NCBI GenBank assembly: GCA_050012175.1
Contig: JBEKHR010000017.1
Coordinates: 35,559 to 99,558 of the forward strand
DNA length: 64,000 nucleotides
Origin: CAVROP01 sp050012175
Lineage (GTDB): Bacteria; Acidobacteriota; Terriglobia; UBA7540
Direction of reading: 5' to 3'
Below, one piece after another: positions 34,455 through 44,078 of the stretch (position 1 is the first letter of the stretch; every line of letters starts with the position of its first letter). The notes under the pieces are model-generated. The model was not told the origin of the DNA and did no database searches. It saw only the letters and a list, made by a program, of their open reading frames with translations. The translations under genes were made by a program, and so were the position numbers.

Positions 34455-36410
34455 TCAAACCGCAGCGGAAGTCGTTTTCCAGTACACCGCGTACCTTTCC
34501 CCAAACAGCTTATAGAGCGGGATCAAGGTGAGTTTTTGCGCCTGCCCGACGGTTTGGAAGGTCAGCGATTGGTCGGAGACCGGTTTCAGCCAACCCACCG
34601 GATCATTCGGGCTGGTGGCGATGGCGGGAACAGGAATCGGGTCACCGTTGGGGGCGGTGTCGAACTCCGAATAGAACATCGATTTGGAGAGACCCTCGGT
34701 TCCCAGTCGCCCGGCCAGGACTAGCGGTCCATACATCGCGGCCTGCTGAGTGTGGTCATCAGGTATGGTCTCGATGCGGAGGCTCATGGGCAGGCTGACC
34801 TCCACTCGGTCATCTTCTTTCCAGGTGCGGTTCAGCGTCAAGTAGCTCGAGGGGCTTGAGAACGCGCCAAGGTTCGTTCCGTTCAGCTTGACCGTGCCTC
34901 CGCGGGTCGCCCAGTTGGGAATTCTGATGTTGAGGGCCAGCTCTGTGGGTTTATCCGCGTGCACCACCAAGGTGGTGCCTTCTTCCTCGGGGAAGTTGGT
35001 TTGCTGCTCGAGGCGCAAGCCCTTTTCAGGCCAATTCACCTCCGAGGCGATGAACAGATTCACAAAGATGTCGTGGTCATCGTGGAAGTAAATTGAGTCG
35101 GCAGTCTTGGCAAACTCCTCGACACCCGTCCCGGTGCAGCACCAGAAAGAGTCGTAAGTCGTGTTGAAGTACTTCCAGTATCCTGACCCGAGCGGGAGGA
35201 AGTAGCCCATTCCGCTGTCTTCGAGGTTCTGCGTTCCCAGCCGGCTGTTGAAGAGCGTGCGCTCGTAATAGTCCATCACGCGCGGGTCGGCTGTCCATCC
35301 GAAGATGTGGCGTGCCAGTTTAAGCAGGTTATAGCCGCAGCAGCATTCCTCGGTGAGCTTGCCCAGTTCCGTCGAGAGCTTTCCGGGCGGCGTGCGCCAG
35401 AACTCGTCGTTGCTGGTGCCTCCCGTGCAATAGATCCGCTCGCCGGTGACCGTCTGGAGGAAATACGAGGCAATGTCGTGATAGCGAGGTTCACCGGTGA
35501 GTTCGTAGCGCCGGGCGGCGCCGATGACTTGCGGGATGTGGGTGTTGGCGTGGATTCCTTTCAGCTCGTCGCGATGTGCGGCCAGCGGGTCAAGGAACAT
35601 CGCCTTCTCAAATCGTCCCGCCAACTCCAAGTAATGCTGCTTTCCGGTCACGGCACAGAGGTTCCCGAGTGCCTCGTTCATGCCGCCGAATTCCGTTTGC
35701 AGAATCCGTTGCATGTGCTCGTCACTAATGCTCTCCTGCCAGTGCCCGACCCACCCCGCCATGCCCTCCGCTACCGAGAGCGCCTGATCGTTTCCACAGT
35801 GGACGTACATGTCCAGGAGGCCGGCCATGATCTTGTGATAGGTGTAGAAGGGAGCCCAGACCCTCCGGCCCTCGCGCAGCCGGTCGAAGAGTTCTTCGGG
35901 GAAGGCACTGAGGTAGCCGTTCTTCAGGGCCTTTTGGCAATTGGCCAATTCGCTGACCAGCGCATTGCCTTTATCTTTCAAATCACTGTCCCCCACGCTG
36001 GCATACATCAATGCGCAGGCGGACAAGTAGTGGCCTCCTGTGAAATGACCGCGCACTTCGCAATCGGGTTTTTCCCATCCTCCCAAGGGCTCAGCCGAGG
36101 AGGGGATCCCGGCATTCACGCGAAAGGTGTGGAGAAGCCGGTCAGATGGGAGCAGGTGGAGATAGCGCCGGTCCGCTTCCAGGGCATCCTGAAACACGCC
36201 CTTTCGCAAGCGGACTTGGGTCAAGGGGAAGGGCTCGACTTTCCCTAAGATTTTCTGCTTGCTTGCTGGCTTATTTCTCATTCCGGGCGTGATTGCGGCA
36301 GTGACCTGCGCGGGACTAGCCAAAATCCGATTGGGCAGTAGGGCAGCTCCCGCTACCGCTGCTGCTGTAGAAACAAACTGCCTTCTGGTTGGTCGATTAA
36401 GATTTGTCAT
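34455..36410 (-). CDS. GH127-family beta-L-arabinofuranosidase-like enzyme, Tat-exported
   Basis: An enzyme of the DUF1680/GH127 family, which releases beta-L-arabinofuranose from plant glycoproteins and polysaccharides. The Tat leader is RPTRRQFVSTAAAVAGAALL. The zinc-cysteine active site of this family is recognisable as EECCCGYN and FWCCTGTGVEE, the latter with the double Cys. The alpha/alpha barrel and C-terminal beta domains fit the family length. The frame opens at a TTG (36431), but the ATG at 36410 follows GGAGGGAGG and gives the proper leader. It is first of the three hydrolase genes after the permease. Confidence 0.9.
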   Translation of the reverse strand: MTNLNRPTRRQFVSTAAAVAGAALLPNRILASPAQVTAAITPGMRNKPASKQKILGKVEPFPLTQVRLRKGVFQDALEADRRYLHLLPSDRLLHTFRVNAGIPSSAEPLGGWEKPDCEVRGHFTGGHYLSACALMYASVGDSDLKDKGNALVSELANCQKALKNGYLSAFPEELFDRLREGRRVWAPFYTYHKIMAGLLDMYVHCGNDQALSVAEGMAGWVGHWQESISDEHMQRILQTEFGGMNEALGNLCAVTGKQHYLELAGRFEKAMFLDPLAAHRDELKGIHANTHIPQVIGAARRYELTGEPRYHDIASYFLQTVTGERIYCTGGTSNDEFWRTPPGKLSTELGKLTEECCCGYNLLKLARHIFGWTADPRVMDYYERTLFNSRLGTQNLEDSGMGYFLPLGSGYWKYFNTTYDSFWCCTGTGVEEFAKTADSIYFHDDHDIFVNLFIASEVNWPEKGLRLEQQTNFPEEEGTTLVVHADKPTELALNIRIPNWATRGGTVKLNGTNLGAFSSPSSYLTLNRTWKEDDRVEVSLPMSLRIETIPDDHTQQAAMYGPLVLAGRLGTEGLSKSMFYSEFDTAPNGDPIPVPAIATSPNDPVGWLKPVSDQSLTFQTVGQAQKLTLIPLYKLFGERYAVYWKTTSAAV

Positions 36411-36557
36411 GGGTTCCTCCCTCCAAAACAAGATGATACCGCACGGTCGCGGAACAAAGGGTAGTTATTCGGACCGAAGGGCGCTCTGGCTAAGGGATAT
36501 CCTTCATGGTCCCTCCGCTCCGATTCAGAAACGCAAAAGCCACACAGACGTGCTTCC

Positions 36558-38108
36558 TCACACCGACGCGCGCTGCGAGGCGTCCGGCTTAGGCTGCTCC
36601 GTATCGGTCTTTCCCCCTGCCCACCGCCGCCGCAGCCGGTAAACCGGCAACCCGCAAGCCACGATCAACAGTCCCGGCCACGTCGTATAGGGGCGGTAAA
36701 TGAACAGGCAAAGAACTACGGCTGTCGCGCCCAGGATGTACGCGGCCGGGACCACCGGGTAGCCCGGCACTTTGTAGGGCCGGTCCGCCGCGGGCCGTGT
36801 GGCTCGCAGCCGGAAAAGGCCGGCTATCGTCAGGACATAGAAGATCAGAGCCGCGGAAATAACGTAGTCCAGCAAGTTGCTGTAGACGTTGCCGTACTTG
36901 GCGGTAATGGAATCGAAGGTTCTGGGCAGAACCAGAGCAGCGGCCCAAACCCCCTGCGCGAGAAGTGACCAGCCCGGAACCCTCGCCCGGTTCAGGCGCC
37001 CGGCGGGAGCGAAGAACAGACGGTCGCGAGCCATGGCGTAGTAGGCGCGCGACCCTGCCAGCGCGAGGCTGTTGATGCATCCAAACGTGGAGATCATGAT
37101 GGCGACGGCCATGAGCGTCCTGCCCAAGCCCGGAAAGATCGCCTGCAGCGTGGCGGTGCCCACGCGATCGTAAGGCGCATCCTGAATCGAGGGGAGTGGC
37201 AAGGTCGCCAGATAGGCGACGTTCGCCAGGAGGTACAGCGCAATCACCGTCAATGTCCCCAGCCCCAACGCGAGAGGAAGAGTCCGGTGTGGATTCTTGA
37301 CCTCGTCTGCCGCGAAGGACACGTCGTGCCAGGAATCGGCAGCGAAGAGCGAACCTGACTGGGCGACGCAAATCGCCGCGAAAAGACCCAGCGTCGTGGC
37401 TACATCCAATCCCGGGACGCCTGAAGGATGGAGGTGAGCAGTCCAGAGGTGTGCGAAGTTCGCCTTCACCGCGGCAGCGTTCCAACCCAGCGCAAGCCCA
37501 ACCGTGATGAGCCCCAGCAGCGCTCCAACCTTGGCCACCGTAAAAAGATTCTGGACCCATTTCCCATACCCCAATCCTCGGCTATTGGTCCAGGTCAGCA
37601 GGGCAATAACCACAATGGCCACGAGTTGAGAAGTTGATAGTGAAAGTGCGTAGCTGGGAGACACGTGAAGTGGAGGAATTAGATATCGGTCTTCCGCGAC
37701 CACCGGCCAAAGCACCCCGAGAAACCTGGCAAAGGCCACTCCCACCGCGGCAATGGTTCCGGTTTGGATGACCGTAAAAAAGGTCCAGCCGTAGAGAAAG
37801 CCCCACAGAGGTGAAAAGGCCTCGCGCAAGTACACGTACATGCCGCCGGTACGCGGCATCATCGAGGCGAGTTCGCCGTAGGAGAGCGCGGCGGCAATCG
37901 TCAGAGCACCGGCGAAAACCCAAGCGAGCAGCAGACCGCCTGAGCTGCCAATCTCGCGTGCCATGGCGGCAGGCACGATGAAGATGCCAGATCCGATCAT
38001 CGCGCCGGCCACAATCATGATGCAGTCAAACAGACCGAGGCCCTGGACAAAGCCGGTCGCGGGCGGCGAGGCTGCTTCGGACGCAACCGATGGGGTCGGA
38101 ACAGTCAT
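36558..38108 (-). CDS. APC-superfamily amino acid/polyamine permease
   Basis: A 516-residue transporter with about 12 to 13 transmembrane helices. The helix-1 substrate motif AGAMIGSGIFIVPAAMA is intact, followed by the family's GELASMMPRTGGMYVYLREA. The C-terminus is a short basic, acidic tail. It would carry an amino acid or amine by exchange or proton symport; specificity cannot be read. It follows the TonB gene's terminator and leads, after 147 bases, into GH127, so it may head the hydrolase unit, though its substrate need not be related. Confidence 0.88.
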   Translation of the reverse strand: MTVPTPSVASEAASPPATGFVQGLGLFDCIMIVAGAMIGSGIFIVPAAMAREIGSSGGLLLAWVFAGALTIAAALSYGELASMMPRTGGMYVYLREAFSPLWGFLYGWTFFTVIQTGTIAAVGVAFARFLGVLWPVVAEDRYLIPPLHVSPSYALSLSTSQLVAIVVIALLTWTNSRGLGYGKWVQNLFTVAKVGALLGLITVGLALGWNAAAVKANFAHLWTAHLHPSGVPGLDVATTLGLFAAICVAQSGSLFAADSWHDVSFAADEVKNPHRTLPLALGLGTLTVIALYLLANVAYLATLPLPSIQDAPYDRVGTATLQAIFPGLGRTLMAVAIMISTFGCINSLALAGSRAYYAMARDRLFFAPAGRLNRARVPGWSLLAQGVWAAALVLPRTFDSITAKYGNVYSNLLDYVISAALIFYVLTIAGLFRLRATRPAADRPYKVPGYPVVPAAYILGATAVVLCLFIYRPYTTWPGLLIVACGLPVYRLRRRWAGGKTDTEQPKPDASQRASV

Positions 38109-38263
38109 GGTCTTCTCAGCAGCGTGGGCGCACCCCGCGCTTCCAGGGGCAATGCCGCCGCTCCTTTCAGGAATCCTCGTCGAGACTAAACCGTCCCAGT
38201 TCCCATGGCAAGCCTCGTGGATGGGATTAGGTGATGGGCAAGAGCTGTTGAGGTCCGTCGAGC

Positions 38264-38305
38264 GTAAAAAAAGAACCCCAGCACCCGGCGGACCCGGGTG
38301 CTGGG
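38264..38305 (-). terminator. Rho-independent terminator of the TonB receptor gene
   Basis: CCCAGCACCCGG (38277-38288) and CCGGGTGCTGGG (38294-38305) form a perfect 12-bp stem with a 5-base loop. Read on the minus strand it is followed by TTCTTTTTTT. It lies 35 bases past the receptor stop codon. Confidence 0.9.
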
Positions 38306-38339
38306 ATTGCGAGGCCTGAAGAGGAGGGTTCGATCCGAA

Positions 38340-41300
38340 TCAGAATATGATCTTCAAGCCAAACTGAATGTTTCGTGCAGGGTAGACGCTTGTACTCTTC
38401 CCGAAGGTGCCGTCCGACAAGTTTCCATCGGGGTTTTGCAGGTTCACGTTGTTGAACAGGTTAAAGAACTCACCCCGGAGCTGAATGTTTGCGGCCTCAT
38501 CCTTCCAGAACCACGGGATCTTGTTGTTCTTGACGAGGTTGAAGTCGGTGTTGATGTATCCCGGACCGATGTAAGAATTGCGGCCGAGGTCTCCTTCCTG
38601 ACCCAGGCCCGGTGCTGGGAAATCGGACCTCGTGAAGATACCATTCAGGAATTCTTGTTTGTTCCCACTCTTGAATCTGCCGAACGAGGGCAGGTTAGGA
38701 TAGTCAGCATTGAACCCGTCGGCGTTGTAGTCGCAGCCCTTGTTCCCGATGATCTTTCCACTCGTATCCTTAATCGGGACAAACGCATCGTAACACATGA
38801 CGTCGTACGGGCCGCCCTTCTGCAGGATGACGATAGCGCCAGCCTGCCATCCGCCAGCCAGCTTGCTTAAGAACCCGGTTTTCGGACCAGGGATATCGTA
38901 GACAAAGCTGGCAGCGACTTTGTGGCGGACGTCGAAGTTGGAAAGGCCATAGTTCAGCTTCAGGTTGTAAATATCCGCCATGTTGAGGCCCCTGCCGTAA
39001 CTGCTGGCACTATCCTGGGCCTTGCCAACCGTGTAAGCGGCCTGGAAATCCAGACCGCGGCTGAATCGCTTTTTCACACTGAAGTTGCCGCCCGTATAGG
39101 TTGACGCGCCATTGGACTGACCGTAATCAATGCCATAGAAGCTCGAATTCAGCCGATCCAGCGTGCCGTCCAGCAGGTCGCCGTCCACGCGGTTGACGTC
39201 ATAGCTTTGGTACAGCTTGTGACCGCTTGAGCCGACATAGTTGCCCTCCACCACCCAGTTGTTGGTGAAGGCGTACTGTATGCCGATGAACCAGTTTTCA
39301 GAATACTGAACGCGCAGGTTCGGCTGCCACGGAAAGATCCCGCTCTTCGCCCCCAGGGCGCCGCCCTTCGGATCGACGCCGACCGTAATGCCCGTCATCG
39401 CCGGGTATCCATAGGGTGGACTCTTCGACGTGCCGAAACCATATACGGGTTTCGGCCCGGGGATGGTCGGATTTGCGGTGATAACCGCGAACATCGGAAG
39501 GTCGACACAGCAGTCACTGAAAAACTGTCCAGAGAACCTATCAGTGAAGACCCCCCCGCCTGCCCGGACCGACATCTTTCCCTTCCCTGTCGGATCCCAG
39601 GCGATGCCGATACGAGGAGCGAATTTGTTCTTGTCGGAGCCGAGGAGCGGAGCACCTTGGATCATCGACGCGTTCGCGATCCTTGAGGTAAAGTCGCTCC
39701 CGCTGCCAAACACAATTCGCGAGAAGAGGCCCTTCGGCTTGTGCTGCTCGTACGGGACCCCGAACAGGTCATAGCGAAGCCCCAGACTGACGCTCAAGTT
39801 CGACTTAACCTTCCAGTCATCGTTGACAAAGGCCCCCCAGTGACTAAAGACGGGAAGGAAGCTGTACGAGATCTGCCCTCCGGTAGCGGGATTGAACCCG
39901 TAATGGCTCTCCTCGATAGGATTGTCGAGGGCGAAATCGAACAGGTTGGTGAAGCGGTAGAAATAGCGGCTGTACTCACCTCCGAATTGGGCCCCGCTGC
40001 CCCAACCATCATCATGCGTGGTATTGACGCCGAATTTGAAGGCGTGCTTTCCACGGTTCCAGCTCAGCACGTTCCGCCACTCGCCGTTGGTCTGGATGAA
40101 GGTCGGACCGCTGAACCCCATTCCGTACGCAGTCAGCCCTGGAACGTTGATGTTGGGAATTTCGGGATGGGCAACCGCTACATCCACGTCTCCTCGCACC
40201 CGGGTCACCGTCAGCGACCCTTCGTAAAGCAACGTGGGCGAGAAGAGATGGGTGAAGTTTAGATTGAGCATCTCCCCATATTCGGGCTCGGGCATGGTGA
40301 ACGCCGGATAGATCGAGGTTGCGAAAGTCGCTTGTCGGCTCGTCCTGTACCAGTTGACATACAGCCGGTCCTTGCCGTTGCGCCAGTTCTGATCGAGGCG
40401 TACATTCCACTGTCGGCCGTTCCGAGGATTCGTGTAGCTGGATGAGATATTTTCGGTGATCGGGAAGTTGCAGGGCAAAGCCCCAATGGGGGTGGTGATT
40501 GTTCCACTCCCGGTGCAACTGCTGCCCGCCACAGAGCCCGCCGTGGCCACAACCCCCACGGGCGTACCGATGGGCGGGAAGCTACTACCCAGGAAGGTCG
40601 ACTTGTTATTGGGATAATTCGCCTTCAGGTAATTGATCAAGTCCGGCGTGAGCACGGTGCCCACCTGGGTTGATCCCGCACCCGACCGCAAGAAATCCAT
40701 CGAGGCGAAGAAGAAGGTGCGGTCCTTCCGGATGGGTCCGCCCAAGCTCCAGTTACCTTCATTGCGCTGAAAGACGGGAATACGGTTGGTTGAGCCATCA
40801 TAGCGTACGATAGTCTTCGCCTGGAAAATGTTTCCCGCCGTCAGGCGATTGTCGGTGTGGAAGAAGCCCAGCGTCCCGTGAACGTCATTGGTTCCCGACT
40901 TGGTTACCACGTTGGTCACGGCCGAGGAGTTGCGTCCGTACTCGGCTGAGAAGTTGTTTACCGAGACGCGCACCTCCTGGACCGAATCGGCGTTGGGGTC
41001 CATGTTGACGACGCCACCGCGCGGGCTGCCATTGGCGCTCGCCGAATCAATTAGGTAGCTGTTCGATTCCGGGCGCTGGCCGTTGGCCTGGATGTTTACC
41101 CCGTACTCCGCGCTGAAGATGTCGCCGGAGGCCTGAGCGTAGGATTGACCTCCGCCCGCCGGCAAACCGACGATGCCCGCCGTCAGGACGACGAGCGAGT
41201 AGAAGTTCCGGCCCACCATGGGCAGGTTCTCCACGCGCCTTTCATTGATCTGCGACGAGACCCTGGCTTCGGACGTCTCGACCGCAGCCGGCGCCGCCGA

Positions 41301-41666
41301 AACGGTCACTTCAACGGTGGCGGTTCCGAGTTGGAGGGTGACATTGACCGTCTTCGTCTGTTTGCCTTCCAGCCGGATGTTTTGTTGCAGGGTGGTTTTA
41401 AATCCCGGCGCACTCACCGTAATCTCGAACAAATGAGCCGGGAGAGCATCAATGCGATAGTTGCCTGCTGAGGAAGTTTGCACCGATCGCGTTATAGCTG
41501 TTTCCGTGTCTTTGGCAACCACTGTGGCGTTGGGCACGACTGCACCCGAGGGGTCGGTAACGGTTCCCTCGATTGCGCTTTCGTACTGCGCCCAGGCGCT
41601 CAGGGAAGACAAGGCCAGTAGAAATAACAGGGCTACGAGCCCGATAAGGCTTCTTCGCATACGCAT
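38340..41666 (-). CDS. Oar-like TonB-dependent outer-membrane receptor with carboxypeptidase-regulatory N-domain
   Basis: A protein of about 1108 residues with a signal peptide (MRMRRSLIGLVALLFLLALS). A CarboxypepD_reg fold follows (GTVTDPSGAVVPNATVVAKD), then the plug domain with RRVENLPMVGRNFYSLVVL, and a large beta-barrel ending in an aromatic C-terminal strand (ARNIQFGLKIIF). This architecture is characteristic of expanded acidobacterial receptor families. It probably takes up oligosaccharides through the outer membrane with TonB energy. The longest frame opens at 41783; the ATG at 41666 has AGGAGG seven bases upstream and gives the signal peptide. A strong terminator follows. Confidence 0.92.
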   Translation of the reverse strand: MRMRRSLIGLVALLFLLALSSLSAWAQYESAIEGTVTDPSGAVVPNATVVAKDTETAITRSVQTSSAGNYRIDALPAHLFEITVSAPGFKTTLQQNIRLEGKQTKTVNVTLQLGTATVEVTVSAAPAAVETSEARVSSQINERRVENLPMVGRNFYSLVVLTAGIVGLPAGGGQSYAQASGDIFSAEYGVNIQANGQRPESNSYLIDSASANGSPRGGVVNMDPNADSVQEVRVSVNNFSAEYGRNSSAVTNVVTKSGTNDVHGTLGFFHTDNRLTAGNIFQAKTIVRYDGSTNRIPVFQRNEGNWSLGGPIRKDRTFFFASMDFLRSGAGSTQVGTVLTPDLINYLKANYPNNKSTFLGSSFPPIGTPVGVVATAGSVAGSSCTGSGTITTPIGALPCNFPITENISSSYTNPRNGRQWNVRLDQNWRNGKDRLYVNWYRTSRQATFATSIYPAFTMPEPEYGEMLNLNFTHLFSPTLLYEGSLTVTRVRGDVDVAVAHPEIPNINVPGLTAYGMGFSGPTFIQTNGEWRNVLSWNRGKHAFKFGVNTTHDDGWGSGAQFGGEYSRYFYRFTNLFDFALDNPIEESHYGFNPATGGQISYSFLPVFSHWGAFVNDDWKVKSNLSVSLGLRYDLFGVPYEQHKPKGLFSRIVFGSGSDFTSRIANASMIQGAPLLGSDKNKFAPRIGIAWDPTGKGKMSVRAGGGVFTDRFSGQFFSDCCVDLPMFAVITANPTIPGPKPVYGFGTSKSPPYGYPAMTGITVGVDPKGGALGAKSGIFPWQPNLRVQYSENWFIGIQYAFTNNWVVEGNYVGSSGHKLYQSYDVNRVDGDLLDGTLDRLNSSFYGIDYGQSNGASTYTGGNFSVKKRFSRGLDFQAAYTVGKAQDSASSYGRGLNMADIYNLKLNYGLSNFDVRHKVAASFVYDIPGPKTGFLSKLAGGWQAGAIVILQKGGPYDVMCYDAFVPIKDTSGKIIGNKGCDYNADGFNADYPNLPSFGRFKSGNKQEFLNGIFTRSDFPAPGLGQEGDLGRNSYIGPGYINTDFNLVKNNKIPWFWKDEAANIQLRGEFFNLFNNVNLQNPDGNLSDGTFGKSTSVYPARNIQFGLKIIF

Positions 41667-41991
41667 ATTAATTCCTCCTGATTTGGGGCCCCAGGCGGGC
41701 CCCCTTGGATGGGCAATGCAAGCCCGCGAGATTGCTCCTGCGGGGCCTGGAGGGATCGAATGATAATGAGAATAGGCCGCCACCTTGTGATCCGTTCACG
41801 AGTACTCCACGAAGGGTCGACATAACCACTCGTTCTTCCAGTCCCGATCAGGAGCGGCCCAAGACGTGACGCAGGCGTTCAAACTACAGTGGTTGATTTC
41901 TGAATGTCTCGACTACTTGATTGCGCCAGTTTCCTTTGAGTACAGAACTTCTTGTTGTATGCAATACTGAACGCCATCTCTATAGTCAATA

Positions 41992-42005
41992 TGTAAGCGC
42001 TTGTC
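41992..42005. promoter_or_regulatory. LacI-type operator-like palindrome upstream of the TonB receptor gene
   Basis: TGTAAGCGCTTGTC contains the central palindrome AAGCGCTT (41995-42002), the core shared by many LacI/GalR-family sugar operators. It lies about 330 bases upstream of the receptor start and about 400 upstream of the divergent TPR gene. No LacI-type regulator is encoded nearby, so the assignment is by motif only. Confidence 0.35.
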
Positions 42006-42009
42006 AAGT

Positions 42010-42042
42010 CTTTTTTTTTGATCCCGACCCTTTTTTTTTGAC
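42010..42042. repeat. Direct repeat of T9 tracts in the intergenic region
   Basis: CTTTTTTTTTGA occurs at 42010-42021 and again at 42030-42041, separated by TCCCGACC. On the plus strand they are T-tracts without a preceding stem; on the minus strand they are A-tracts that could bend promoter DNA. The rest of 41667-42403 contains no gene I can support. Confidence 0.5.
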
Positions 42043-42403
42043 TTTGCTAATATCTTTCAGCTATAGGCGCGGAGCACTTTAGAAGCAAGGACTTAGATTC
42101 CATCCGGTGCTCGGCCGGGGATAAATGAATAATGATAGCGATTACAGTGCTTGCTGAACGCACAGTTGCGGTCAGCCAGCCGGAAACCAGACGGCTCGGC
42201 GCGCTTCGGGTGGGCGTAGAGCTCGCTGACGGCCCGACCATTATTCCGGCCAGGGGGAGGCACGACGCCCGTTGGCAGAACGTGTTGCCATGCACTTCGG
42301 TAGGCGTCTTCGGTGAACCCGGGAGCGCCTGATCCGAGTTCCCCCGCGAGGTCTTGATATTTAATGGTGGATTGTGCATCCTAGGGTCGGGTTTGAGGAC
42401 CGC

Positions 42404-44017
42404 ATGTTTAGCATTTTCCCAGTGCACGTACGAAGAGGTTTCGGAAAGAAGATCGGGGAGTGTCTGGGAGCCGCGCTGCTTCTTTGCGGGTTGGCAGGCG
42501 CCGCCCAGCCTCAGACTTCCCAGCCTTCGCCAGTATTCACCCAGGCCGAGTCTTACATCCAGCAGCGGCAGTACGTTCGCGCGATAGCGCTCCTCCAGGA
42601 GGTTCTGGAGAGGTTCCCCGGCGACCCCATGGCTCACAATCTGATGGGGATTGCACTCACCTCGTCCGGAAAGCCGGAAGAAGGGAACGCTCACTTCCAG
42701 GCTGCCCTCAGATCGAATCCCGAGTTCTTTCCTGCCTTGAAAAACCTAGCCCTTAACGAGCTGGCCATGAACCGCCTGGAAGAGGCTCGCAGCCACTTTG
42801 AACAAGTTCTGAAGCGGGCGCCGCAGGACCCGGTTGCCCATCTCTCCCTGGGGGAGATCCATTACGCGAAGCGCGAATTCGGCCCGGCTGTTGACGAGTA
42901 CCTCAAGAGCGCGGTCCTGTTCGAGAGGGACCCGCGCACGGTCTTACGGTTCGCCCGAAGCTGCTTCCAGTCAAACCAGGGCGAAAGGGCTGCGGAAGCA
43001 TTGGAGCATCTGAGCCCAGGAGTTGACGGCCAAACCCATTTCCAAGCCGGGTTGATGCTGGCCCAACTGGAGAAATACGCTTCCGCCGCCCGCCAATTCG
43101 AGCTGGCCAAGAAGGACTACCCTGACCCGTATGAAGTGGGGTTCAACCTGACGTTGGCTTACGTGAGAAGCCTGAACTACCCCGCAGCGATTCAAGCTGC
43201 GCAGGAGGTGATTGCCCAGGGCTACCGAAAAGCCGAGTTGTATAACCTCCTGGCGGAGGCGTACGAGCACAACAATCAGACCATAGAAGCGTACAACGCG
43301 TTGCGGACAGCCACGCAGATTGATCCTAAGGACGAGAATAATTACCTCGACCTGATGGCTCTGGGGGTGGACCACGCCAATTACCTATTGGCCCTCGATA
43401 TCGCGGACATTGCCCTTCGTAACATCCCGGACTCCTTTCGCCTGACTATGCAGCGGGGCGCAGTTCGCGCCTTTCAAGGGCAACTCACCCCAGCGTTCGC
43501 GGACTTCGAACGCGCGGCGCAATTGGACCCGCAAAGCAACATGCCTTACTTCGCCATGTGCATGGCGCTAATGCAAACGGACCAAGTGGCCAAGGGCCTG
43601 GGGATTTTGCGGGGAAGATTGGCCGCCCATCCGGACGACTACCTGTTGCTGTATGCGCTGGGAGAGAGCGCGGATCGGTCGGCCGGCTCCGGTCTCGTCT
43701 CAGAGGAGGAAGCCCTGCGGGCGCTGGAGAGGTCGGTGCAGATGAACCCCAGTCTCTCGACATCCCGTCTGACCTTGGGGAAGATATACCTGCGACGTAA
43801 CGAGGTAGACCGAGCCATCCAAGAACTCGAGAAGGCCCTGGAATTGGACCCCGAGGACCTCACGCCCTGCTACCAACTCGCTCAAGCGTATCGCCGGAAA
43901 GGGGAAAAAGAGCGGGCCGATGAGCTGTTTGCCAAATTCGTGAAATTCCGGGATGAAGACCGAGAGAAACACATCAACCGGAACTTGCTGAAGCTCCTTC
44001 GCGAAGGCGAAAAGTAA
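42404..44017 (+). CDS. Secreted tetratricopeptide-repeat protein (first of a pair)
   Basis: A 537-residue protein with a signal sequence (CLGAALLLCGLAGAAQPQ) and TPR helices through nearly the whole length, for example AHFQAALRSNPEFFPALKNL and RAIQELEKALELDPEDLTPC. TPR proteins are scaffolds for protein complexes; no catalytic domain is present. The frame opens at a GTG (42374); the ATG at 42404 has GAGG upstream and puts the signal sequence near the N-terminus. A second secreted TPR protein follows 61 bases later on the same strand, so they are probably co-transcribed. Confidence 0.85.
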   Translation: MFSIFPVHVRRGFGKKIGECLGAALLLCGLAGAAQPQTSQPSPVFTQAESYIQQRQYVRAIALLQEVLERFPGDPMAHNLMGIALTSSGKPEEGNAHFQAALRSNPEFFPALKNLALNELAMNRLEEARSHFEQVLKRAPQDPVAHLSLGEIHYAKREFGPAVDEYLKSAVLFERDPRTVLRFARSCFQSNQGERAAEALEHLSPGVDGQTHFQAGLMLAQLEKYASAARQFELAKKDYPDPYEVGFNLTLAYVRSLNYPAAIQAAQEVIAQGYRKAELYNLLAEAYEHNNQTIEAYNALRTATQIDPKDENNYLDLMALGVDHANYLLALDIADIALRNIPDSFRLTMQRGAVRAFQGQLTPAFADFERAAQLDPQSNMPYFAMCMALMQTDQVAKGLGILRGRLAAHPDDYLLLYALGESADRSAGSGLVSEEEALRALERSVQMNPSLSTSRLTLGKIYLRRNEVDRAIQELEKALELDPEDLTPCYQLAQAYRRKGEKERADELFAKFVKFRDEDREKHINRNLLKLLREGEK

Positions 44018-44078
44018 GACCTCCAGAGCAACTGCCGGTCTGAGCCGCAGGAGGTCGGAGGGGCGCAACGCTCTAACA

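Noticed and set aside
42132..42332. A 66-codon plus-strand frame in the TonB/TPR gap
   Set aside because: No motif, no ribosome site, and an opposite frame of equal quality.
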